Position numbers and translations under genes: made by a program. DNA of 64,000 nt from Fallopia convolvulus (taxonomy: Eukaryota > Streptophyta > Magnoliopsida > Caryophyllales > Polygonaceae), in the NCBI GenBank assembly GCA_964016875.1, contig OZ024736.1, forward strand, positions 40,270,707-40,334,706, in the 5' to 3' direction. The notes beneath the pieces are model-generated. The model was not told the origin of the DNA, ran no database searches, and saw only the letters and a list, made by a program, of their open reading frames with translations. Numbering within the stretch: the first letter of the stretch is position 1; each line of letters begins with the position of its first letter. Positions 33,594-43,090 of the stretch are shown here, in pieces.

Positions 33594-34188
33594 CTACACC
33601 ACAGGACGAATGGCGACGTCGATGTTCAGGGAGTGCTGGGCCAGGGTCCGAGGCACACCTCGGAGATCTTTTGCAGTCCAAGCGAACACGTCGCGGGACC
33701 CAACAAGCAGGGCCTCCAGTGACGCTGCTGCATCCCCAGTGAGGCAACCCCCGAGGTAGATCTTTTCTGATTTGTTTTCGAAGGGGGTAATCACCCTTCT
33801 TTTTGTCTCGGGAGTGGGTATTGTGAAATCCCGGACCTCGAGGTCTGCTTCACCCGAAGTCTCTACCATGAACACAGAGCATTTTTGCTTAGCCGAGGTC
33901 ATGTAGCAGACGCGACCCTCTTCTTGGTTGCCCTTCACTTCTCCGACACCTACGCTGGTGGGGAACTTTCTTTTTCAGGTGGTAGATGGATACCACCGCC
34001 TGGAATTTCATCAAGGAGACTCTCCCGATGATTGCATTGTAGGCCGAGGGCAGGTGCACCATTGTAAACTCTATTACCTCGGTTCTCGTTGTCGAGCCAG
34101 TACCGAGGGTCATCCACGGGTCTATGAGACCAGCGACATCGACCTCGTTTCCCGAGAAGGAGGTGAGCTTCCCAGCGTAGGGTCTCAA
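33594..34188 (-). pseudogene. gypsy protease C-terminal part and linker, two frames
   Basis: The frame starting near 34188 reads RPYAGKLTSFSGNEVDVAGL and PSAYNAIIGR..L, the region after the protease active site. Another frame shift near 33940-33960 moves the reading to a frame ending at the TAG at 33594 (RDVFAWTAKDLRGVP). This is the normal Tat order between gag-protease and RT, with two indels. Confidence 0.8.
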
Positions 34189-35932
34189 GGATGTCGCGGA
34201 TATTCCCTAGTTGCTCGAAAGCGCCAAAATACATGATGTCCACGGAGGAACCCGTGTCCACCAGTATTCGCTTCACTATCTTCGAGCCCAATTGAGCGTG
34301 TATCACCAGGGGGTCGTAGTGGGGCATATGGAGTCCTTCGGCATCTTCTGTCGTGAAGGCCATACCCACGTGGGACCGTGAGGTTTGTGTCACGCTGTAT
34401 ACCGAGGGCTCATGGTGACTTGACCTCGCGTATCTTTTTCTTTCCGCCTGGCTCGAACCCGCCAGCAAGAGTCCACCCGAGATAGTGTTGATGTACACAT
34501 CGGGCATCGCGGCTTGTCCGGAGCGCGACTGCCTCGCCGGAGCTTGTTGCTCTGTGTTGCTTGGTCGGGACCGGGTTGGTTCCTGCTGCACGAGGTTGGC
34601 CCCCGACGCGGGGTTGGCGTGCTTTTTCTCGTTTGGGTTGTAGGCGGGGCCACCTTTGCCTCTGTAACCTCGTGGCTTCCCGCCGAAGCAGCTCCAACCT
34701 CCACCGCCACGTTTGTCGTAGCGGTTGTTGTTTCTATTGTCGTTGTTGCCTCTGTTATTGTTGTTGCTTTTGTTGTTGTTGTTGCTTTTGTAATCGGCAC
34801 GCCGGTCGTGAGTTTGCGTCATGTACGCGTCCCTCGCGGCCGGCGCAGCCACTTTAGCTTTTCCCTTAGCCTCGGTCACGATTTCCTTGTCGGTCCTCGG
34901 TCGCGAGCTCTGGCTGGCAGCGGCGTAGACCTGTGCCGTGATCCGAGCACACAGGCTCTCATATGTGGTCGGATTTTTGAGAAAAATGCGACATTTGAAA
35001 TCCCCCTGGCGAAGGTTGCCCAAGAGGATGTCGCGTACCGAGGCCTCGTCGATTTGCGCGATCTCAGCGACCGCGGTGGTGAACCTTGTAAAAAAGGTAC
35101 CCATCTTCTCGTTCTCTCCCTGCTCAATGCCACGGAGATCGCGCATGTTCTTCTTGCGCTTTCTTGAGCCGTTGAAGTGCCCGACGAAGGATTCGCATAG
35201 CTGGGAAAACGAGGCTATCGACTCGACCTTAAGGCTGGTGAACCACGTCATTGCCGCCTTGTCCAGAGTGGTCGGAAGGATTCGACAGAAAATGGCATCA
35301 TTGTAGGAGTTGACGTTCATCTGGACGGCGTAGTGTTTTATGTGGTCTTCGGGGTCGGCCGTGCCGTCGTAAAGTCCCATTTGCGGCCAATGGAAACCTT
35401 TGGGCATGTGTGCCTCTTGGATCTCGGGCACGAAGGGATTCTTGTATCCACTCTCGACGGATGGGCGAGCAGACTTCGACTTTGACCTTGCCAGAGGGCG
35501 TGGCGCGATTGCCGCTGTTTCGGACAAATCCATGTCACGCCTTTCTGCACGTCGCGAACGGGATCGCGAGATCTGCATCGGATCTCGGGAGGGTCTCTCC
35601 GTGGTGGATCCGTTCGTGGGCGCCTCCTGTCCCGGCATATAGCCCGGGACATACGCGGGCACGTATTCAGAGTGAGGTTGCCCCTGGGAGGGGATCGGGA
35701 CATATGGGGGAGCTTGGCCCTGTTGGTACTGCCCGTACCCCGGGTAGGGATACTCGTTAAAAGGAGCGCCACCCTGTTCATACCCCTGGAACGGGTATGG
35801 GTTTTGTGGGACGTTGTACGTCCAGCCTGGCAGGACCACAAAAGGGTATCCTGACGGACCTGTCGTTGCCCATGGAGGGGTCTCAGCCATATTGTCGGGA
35901 TGTTGGGGGAAGAAATTGTTTGGGCAAGCCAT
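34189..35932 (-). pseudogene. gypsy gag with protease active site
   Basis: The ATG at 35932 lies 83 bp inside the LTR, the usual place for gag. The N-terminal 120 residues are Pro/Tyr/Gln-rich. A retrotransposon gag core covers about 185-340 (WPQMGLYDGTADPEDHI, MTWFTSLKVESIASF, LRGIEQGENEKMGTFF). An Asn-rich stretch and a Gly/Arg-rich tail follow. A clear CCHC knuckle is not seen; WSCFGGKPRGYRGKGG stands where one might be. The protease active site ILVDTGSSVD is near 34250. The frame remains open to 33950, but after about 34195 the text is out of the family frame. Confidence 0.88.
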
Positions 35933-35996
35933 TTTGAGGGGGTTTTAAGGAATCAAGGTTTGCACTTAAGATGGGAAGCTGCTTAGGATGAAGAGG

Positions 35997-36015
35997 TTCC
36001 CACAGACGGCGCCAG
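35997..36015 (-). promoter_or_regulatory. primer binding site of the gypsy element
   Basis: Read on the minus strand, TGGCGCCGTCTGTGGGAAC starts one base after the LTR end (GTTCATCA). Many plant gypsy elements have this primer-site form. It fixes the element's orientation. Confidence 0.85.
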
Positions 36016-36059
36016 TGATGAACCCCGAAATAACGGCTACGCTACGAGACAAGAAACAA

Positions 36060-37817
36060 TAGGGCTGGGACTTTGGACCCGAAAAACCGAAGAACCGAAC
36101 CGAACCGCATGGTTCGGTTCGGTTCGGTTCGGTTCGTAAAAATAAAGAGGCTAAAAAAATCGGTTCGGTTCTTGCACAAATTTCGGGTTCGGTTTTCGGT
36201 TTTTAAAAAAATAAATAAATAAAAACCGAAATTTTTATAAAACCCGTATTTTTTAGTTTTTAGAATACCCCATTCTCGCACAGGCCCTTGCAGTTCGCAG
36301 CCCTAGAAATTCGCACTAGAAGTTCACACCTCCCCGTCGCCTCCCCGTCGTTCCCGAGCCCTAGCAGAGCCCTCGTCGGCCGCCTGCCTTCGGTCGCCGG
36401 TCTCCCCTCTTCGGCTCTTCCCGACTTCCTGTCCTCACGCCTCAGAGCCCTCGTCGGCCGCCAACTCCTTGCGAATCCTCACGCCGCCAGCCGTCGTCCA
36501 ACTCCTCACGCCGCCAGCCGTCGTCGGAAGTCCTCATGCCTCCGCTGCCTCCTCCAGGTACACACCTCTCTTACGATTTACAGTTTGAATTTCTCGGATC
36601 AAAGCACCACTAGATAGAATACTCTTTTTAAAAATCAATCTGAGATCCGAATCACCACTGCTATTACACACCTCTCGGATCTCAGGTACACACCTCCACA
36701 CCACCACTGCTATTTCATGGCGGGATCAATCGCAAGACTCCGACATACTCTCCAATCGACTATTCGCGGTGCTCGTGGCTCCGCTTATCATCTCCGACAT
36801 TGTAATTTTCTCCTCTCTCTGTTAAATTAGACATATTTAGGGTTTTAGTTTCATGAATTTATTGTCTATGGATTGTTCGTCACTTATCTCTTACCTAGGC
36901 GTTTGCTAATTTGTTTCTTCGCCTTCACTGAATTAGGGTTTCATACTTCTGTTTCGCTAGTTGTACGCCGTTTTTATGTTTGCACTGTCTCCTTAATCTG
37001 ATTATGTGGTTGTTTGAGAAATATTTTATTTCATTTCGATTTTGGCTGTTGAATTTGGAAACATGGGTGGTTATACATACATGTGGATATATTCCTACTG
37101 AAATTTTCCATTCTTTCTCATTCATTATAATTGTATCTTGCTACTGTTTACACTTTGAATTGAATTTTTATAGGTTTGCTATTGTGGACATTGATTCTCA
37201 TGCCTTACATTGTAGCACACAATCTGATTTTGTCTCATGTTGCTGCTGTTCAAAGATACAGGGAGAAGTATCAAGTGAGAAGAACTCTAACTAATTAGCT
37301 CTCTACAATAGTTGGTTTAGACATCACCAGACTTGACTCATATATAATTCACACATCTTGTTATTTGTAGGAAAAACAGAAGGGCAAAATAGGAATCCTC
37401 TTGGATTTTGTGTGGTTTGAGCCTCTAACTAAAAAAGCAAGGCAGACAAACAAGCAGCGCAAAGAGCTCATGACTTTCAAATTCGATGGTGAACATTCAA
37501 ATGGTTGATTCTTTGAACTTAATTTTGTAGTTTCTAACAGTTGTATTTCATAATAGGTTTATACATCCAATAGGTTTATACATCAAATGGTTGATTGTAA
37601 TAGGAACCGAACCAAATTTAGGAACAGAATAAACCCAAAAAAGGAGTGTGACTAAGTTCGGTTAACCGAATTAACCGAAGTTAGGAACCGAATAACGTTC
37701 GGGTACGGTTATTACGGTTTCTCACTAAAATTCATAGGAACCGAACCGAACTAAAAAAAAAATTTTACCCTGCGGGTAGGCTAAAAAAAACCCAAGAACC
37801 GAAGTATCCCAGCCCTA
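36060..37817. mobile_element. gene-carrying hAT element nested in the gypsy LTR
   Basis: The ends are TAGGGCTGGG and CCCAGCCCTA, flanked by a perfect 8-bp duplication AGAAACAA (36052-36059, 37818-37825). Removing one copy restores an LTR that matches the left LTR. Subterminal regions are full of CCGAA/TTCGG repeats on both sides (36090-36200, 37600-37800), as expected for hAT transposase binding. No transposase is present, so it is non-autonomous. The interior is GC-rich on the left and contains a spliced-gene-like ORF. It shares terminal sequence with the MITE at 14,199. Confidence 0.93.
36717..37508 (+). CDS. candidate captured host gene, three exons, unknown function
   Basis: Exons 36717-36801, 37174-37274 and 37371-37508 (324 nt, 107 residues) have GT..AG borders and phases that close to a TGA with no internal stop. 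The first 28 residues are basic and Ser/Ala-rich (MAGSIARLRHTLQSTIRG), like a mitochondrial presequence. A hydrophobic segment follows at about 30-47 (LLLWTLILMPYIVAHNLI), then QRYREKYQ and a basic tail (KKARQTNKQRKEL). If the second intron is not spliced, the protein ends LTN after about 71 residues. I do not recognise the family. Retained introns imply DNA-level capture. Whether it is expressed cannot be told. Confidence 0.5.
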
Positions 37818-38279
37818 AGAAACAAGATTATTATATTTGAGTGCAAACACTTGCTCCTTTATTTATGATTATTCCGTGGTAGCAAGGTTACAAACCTACG
37901 AGGTTGATGTACAACTTTGAGAATCACACCTAGACCTCCTACAAGGTTCCGAGATCGCACCTAAATGTTGCGAGGTCGATTCTAGGGCGAGGTAGATTTG
38001 AGGGTATGATGTAGAGAGTTTTGTGAGTTTCTGTAGTGAGGTTTTAGGCGTGAACGAGGTCCCTGCGTGACTTTGGGGTCTTTCTGTGGGTTTCTCCTAT
38101 CTGTAGCGAGGTTTTTTGACGATGTTCCTATCACGTCGATCTTTAACAAGCAAGAGAGTTCTTGAGTTCAAGTGGTTTTTCGACCCCTTCTTCCTACGAG
38201 GTTCTTCTCTATTTATAGAGAATTGGGGGGGCGAGTTTAGGCCAATGTTCGATGTGGGATGCCCGAAATAAGGGTTTTT

Positions 38280-38380
38280 GATTGGTCCACGAGTGAGGTC
38301 ACTTGTGATTGGTTTGGGAGTGAGGTTGCTGGTGATTGGTTCGGGAGTGAGGTCGCTTGTGATTGGTTCGAGCGGGCGAG
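38280..38380. repeat. 27-bp tandem repeats in the gypsy U3
   Basis: Units starting GATTGGT at 38280, 38307, 38334 and 38361 (spacing exactly 27) carry GAGTGAGGTC. The fourth is partial. Short tandem repeats in U3 often act as enhancers. Confidence 0.85.
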
Positions 38381-38556
38381 TGTATTAGTAGAGTCGGTGA
38401 CGAGGTCGAGACCTCGTCCCGGAATGTTGAGAGACCTCGCATCCGTCGGGAGTTTTATTTTTAAATAATCGGGCATGGACGTGGGTCCCTAAATTGCCTA
38501 TGGGGGTCCCTCTGGACCCACTTTTTGCTTTTACTGTTTTGGACATCATCAGGTCA

Positions 38557-40387
38557 TAGTTGGCATTTTGAACAAAATAATGATGCCTAATTCACAAATT
38601 GCTTTATGGTAAACATGAAACATGTGAGGCTTAAGATAACTAGACTGAACAAACAACAAAACAATATGTTACCCTATTCTGAATAAAAATTTTAAGAGGA
38701 AAATGCCAAGTATTGTGAATTTGAGAGAAAACTTTATAGAGAAATTTGCAAATAAAACCTTTAAATAGGTCATATTACCGTAAATCACCGTTATAGAAGG
38801 AACTAATAAAAGGATCATATTAAATCCTTTCCGTTAGTGAAAACCACCCATCGTCACTTTTCGTCCAAAGTATTTTTTAATTCTATGCAATTGCCCTTTT
38901 GCCTTTCATATCTGAACATATTTACACAGTGTTAAGCATGTTCGAATTGAATCAGTTTTTATTTATTTCAGAGTGGTTCTCCTTACACAAATTACCTTAT
39001 ATATTTGTAGCCTTCTTTGCAAATTGGGGATGAACATTCGAAATCATGGTTCATTAGGCCAACAAAATTGGCAATAGTTTCTAGCTTGAATTGGTCAACA
39101 TCGAGTTGATGAAACTGACCTAAAAATAAACGGAATCAAAGGGAGGGAAATTGACCTTGATTTCTCTAAAGGAAGAACCATTAGATTTGGATCCCCATCA
39201 AGTCGGTGATGGAATCGATTCGGAGGTTGTTGATGATGGACTTATCAAAGTAGACCAAGTAAACAAATTGGATATAGCAAGGCTTATTGAGCTCTACACT
39301 GAAGGTTCTATTGTCATCAAGAATGAAGGATTATACTAAAAACAACAATAGATAAATGAGGGCCCTTGGATTAGAAGGAAAACGGACTAAGCTTAGGGGT
39401 GTAATGGTAATTTCGGCTTTTAAAGCTATTTATGAAAATTTTCGCTTTTTCCCCGCTTATTTTTTGCCATTGAACTCGAAAAATATGACATTATACAAAA
39501 TGTTCACATATTTGATATACGTATTCATAATATATTAAGACAAGGTTCACATATAATTATTTTAAAAAAGTTCAGACATGTGCATGTAGTTTTATCGTTG
39601 GTTCACATATAGACTATGTGTGTCAAGTCACCAAAAAATAGGAGTTGTAAAACTAGCTGTAAAGTAGATGGAGGAATTTCAGAAAAATATATAAACATTA
39701 TTTGATAATATTTAACTAGTTTATTGTAATAAGTAATAATTTTATAATTCACACTATTGTTATTCTTATTTAGGAAACAATTAATTTTTTAATTAAAAAA
39801 TACTAAAAACTCTTCCAAAAGCTTTAAAAACTAGCTTTATCGAAAACTAGTTTTACAACTAGTTACTAATATTTATGTATCAATTAAACGACGTTCGTAC
39901 GAAATTGCACAACTAGTTGGAAAACTCCAACTAGCTTTTGGTACCCAACAAACATAGCTATAATCTACATGTCAGTAACTTATCAGCAAAGTTTACCCGA
40001 ACGCACCCTTCATATATTAATATGCAAGGTTTATGTATTAGTAATTCATGTTCAAGCTTTTGAGGTTCATGTATAAGTCGCATATGTTCATATATTAGTA
40101 CGACAAGTTCAAATTTAGTGGTCTCATGTTCATACTTAATCATATAATTTTACAAGCGTTAAAACACTTCAAGAAAAAAAAAATTATTTTTGCGGACGAA
40201 TCTGTCAGTCAAAATTCGTGTGCGGTTTTCATGGTAAGAAATATTTTCATGTGAATCAAATTCTTAGTCTAAAATGAAAATTTTGCACTAAAAATTTTGG
40301 TAATTATTTTAAAATAAATAAATATCATAAAAATATTTACATGTCACACATATCCACAATATTCATAGTATAAATTTAGCTATTCAA
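38557..40387. other. AT-rich intergenic DNA
   Basis: No gene is supported. A 62-codon open frame at 39151-39339 has a gene-like, charged composition but no recognised family and no supporting exons; it may be a fragment. Between about 39640 and 39960 the motif AACTAGTT/AACTAGCT recurs at least six times in both orientations, suggesting an unrecognised small inverted-repeat element. Confidence 0.4.
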
Positions 40388-41647
40388 CTAGTTGTCCCCG
40401 TCGTGCCCTGCACGACTATGACTCGATATGTTTTTAGATATACTATAAAAATATATTAATAGATAAAAATATAATATAAATAATAATTGTGAATTGGTGA
40501 TTTATATAAATTGTAAAAAAAGCATAATTCTAAATTAAAGATTTTGATAGCAAAAATGAAAATAATGGGACATTTAATATGGATTAGCAAATAAAATTGA
40601 CTTGATATGTACGTATATTATAAAAAAAACATTACCGAAAAATTATAATTGAAAATTACAATTGTAATTGGCTAGATTTGTATGTAAATTATCAAAAAAA
40701 TCAAAATTATAAATTCATAGATATATCATAATTGAAATTTAAAGATTTGGCAACAAAAAGATTTGATCCTATCTAAATATCATAATGGGAAAAAATATTG
40801 ATTAACAAAAAAAATTGACTTGATTTGTACATAGATTGTAAAACTGTAACACATTTTTTCTATATATTTATTATGATTCATTTTTTTAACATCGTAACTG
40901 ATATTGGAAAAGTCAAAATAATAATAAGGTTGTCGAAAATATGTTAAGATTATCTCTAGACATATCTATTCTAATTCTTTTTTTTAGAAAATATGTTAAT
41001 TGTTAAATTTTATATGAATTATTTTTAAAATTAAATGGGATAAAATTACTTAATTTTTAAATTTGAATTCATAAGTGCTTTTGTTTATGTGATCATTTAG
41101 ATTAAAAGATATTTTATTATTGTTGAAAAATGCAGTAGTTGAAAGATCATTTTACTTTTTTTCGAGAAGCCATATTGAACTTTTGACAATGTAAAATTTT
41201 ATATTGTATTTAATACTTCGTACAACTTATAAAGTTCAAGTACAAACTTAACACCATAAAAAAATTATAAGAAATTGCTCAAGATTTTTAAAAGTGGAAG
41301 TAAATATAATTTTTTCAATCGTATTAATTATTGAAGGAATGTACTTTAGTATATCCATAATATTCAGATTTGGTAATCAAAATATAACCAATTAGAATAA
41401 TATTTTATTCAACCCAATATTATTTTCCTTATTTAGAATACGATTATTTATAATTATAGTTAAATATGACAGGTAAATGACGTGGCGAAATATAATATGA
41501 CATGTAAAAAATGTTATGACATGGCTTAAGGAAAATTTGACATGTGTTAAAATCCAAGGTGGCATATTCTTAGAACGCCATGTGGAAAAAGATGAGGTGG
41601 CGCAACGTGGTGGCTCCAAACGTTATTGCTTTTATATATATAGTAGA
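40388..41647 (-). mobile_element. non-autonomous Helitron
   Basis: On the minus strand it begins TCTACTATATATATAAAAGC after a host A (41648) and ends with a hairpin, eight bases and CTAG before a host T (40387). The hairpin on the plus strand is GTCGTGCCCTGCACGAC at 40400-40416. TC at the 5' end, a 3' hairpin about 8-12 nt before CTRR and insertion between A and T define plant Helitrons. The 1260-bp body is very AT-rich, with no Rep/helicase. Confidence 0.85.
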
Positions 41648-41696
41648 TTCCAAATTTTTTATTAGGTATCTAATCTTTTGATATTACAGTATATTA

Positions 41697-41725
41697 CTAG
41701 GGGACTAACCCGTCCGTTGGACGGG
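41697..41725 (-). mobile_element. 3' terminus of a second Helitron
   Basis: A perfect hairpin CCCGTCCGTTGGACGGG (41709-41725) stands eight bases from CTAG (41697-41700), followed on the minus strand by T. The geometry is identical to that of the Helitron 50 bp to the left, but the hairpin sequence is different. The body should extend to the right. I could not place its 5' TC end. Confidence 0.65.
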
Positions 41726-43090
41726 ATCAGGTTTTTTGAACCTTTAAAACTTAATTATAGTATTTATAACTTGGATTTTTAATTGCTTCAAATTTAACTA
41801 AATATTTGAAAATTTTTATGAGCAAATATTTAAAGACAATATTGTTTATATAAAATTTAAAATAACATTTTTTATTATAGAATTTAGAATTAATTTGAAT
41901 TTGAATAAATTAATTTTTTTGTTACGAAATTAAATTTTTATAATATTAATTTTATTCATTCGAATGTGTAACTTACTATTTAGCGTATGATATTTTTTTA
42001 TAACCAGTAACTTATAATTAATTAATTTAGAATCACATTTATTACTTTTGTAACAATCTTAAACAAAGGAAATTATAATTTTTTAAATTTCTTTTTAAGA
42101 CAAATTTTTAACTAATATAGTGCATAATTTTTTTATTTAACTTTTATTTGACTTTAAGATGAATGGAAAAACAATGCACATATATATATAAGTTGAAGGT
42201 GAAAAAACTTAATAGATGAATAATCTTATGTTCTTTTATAAATTGTGTTCTATATAAAATAATTAAAAAAAATCTTATATTTGAACTTTGTAATAAATAA
42301 ATTATTTTCTTAAATTATCAACTTAAGTATTTGTGAGTGAAAGAAAACACAAACTATATCCAATTACTCAGTAGTCATCTGATTACATATATTTAAACAT
42401 AATTTTAATAATTTTAAAACCTAATATATATATATATATATAAAAATATATTGGCAAAATTGAAGAGAAAATCCATTCTCAATTAATATTAAAACACCGT
42501 AAGTTATATACATGTTCTTGCAACAGAACATATATATTGCCATGCAACTTGAGGATTATTTTTAAAATGTCAATAATTAAGTAATTATACACAAATTGCG
42601 TCTATAAAGGAAAAAAGGGACGTTCTCCTAATACAAAATAAAGATGAAAACAAATGTGATAAAAACAAAACGAAAAACTTACATGAGATAGGAGAATAGA
42701 AGCATTATAGTTTGGAGTTCATCTAATTATCCTCATTGTACCAAAAAAAAAGTGTTAGGGGAAAAATTAATATTTATTATAGGAGATATGGGGGGAAATG
42801 GAATGAGTGCTTGGCTAATGAAACCAATTAAAATGAAAATTTAGATGTTATTCTTTGACCATGGTTTAAAAACAGGATCATAATTTAATTGTATAATCCT
42901 TTTTTTGGAAAAAAAAATATAATAGAAGACATTTTTGGAAAAAATGTCTCTCATCTCTATATGATATTTAACTTCCATTAGAAAAAATATAATAAAAGAT
43001 GGAGAAATCATAAAAAATAATTGATGGCTTACCTGAGAGCGAATCATAGAAGTATCAAACTTGATGATGTCTATAATATATATATATAGG
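41726..43090. other. AT-rich DNA, probably body of the second Helitron
   Basis: Very AT-rich, without supported ORFs. A (TA)n run lies at about 42426-42442. Nothing else recognised. Confidence 0.4.

Larger units (their letters stand above)
24456..38551 (-). mobile_element. Tat-lineage Ty3/gypsy retrotransposon with antisense ORF
   Basis: The element lies on the minus strand: 5' LTR on the right (36016-38551), then PBS, gag, protease, RT, two RNase H regions, integrase, a tandem array, an ORF on the opposite strand and a truncated 3' LTR on the left. It is flanked by the 5-bp duplication GGTCA (24451-24455, 38552-38556). A second RNase H, an antisense extra ORF and tandem repeats downstream of integrase are known Tat traits. 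It measures 14,096 bp including a nested hAT of 1758 bp plus its 8-bp duplication. The shared 489 bp of the two LTRs differ at about 8 positions by hand (1.6 percent), so insertion was fairly recent. Gag-pol carries stops and frameshifts and is dead. Confidence 0.93.
36016..38551 (-). repeat. 5' LTR of the gypsy element, interrupted by a hAT insertion
   Basis: It is complete: read on the minus strand it starts TGATGATGTCC at 38551 and ends TTCATCA at 36016. Without the hAT element and its duplicated 8 bp it is 770 bp. The promoter TATA box is at 38211-38217. Its U3 (38272-38551) has no counterpart in the left LTR. Confidence 0.9.

Noticed and set aside
33060..33722. Plus-strand open frame of 220 codons over RT
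   Set aside because: Antisense shadow of the reverse transcriptase, no independent homology or start context.
34514..35167. Plus-strand open frame of 217 codons over gag
   Set aside because: Shadow of gag on the minus strand. The low-complexity Val/Ala run mirrors the Asn-rich stretch of gag.
39151..39339. 62-codon gene
   Set aside because: Single short frame, no family, no flanking exons. Listed only as a possible fragment.
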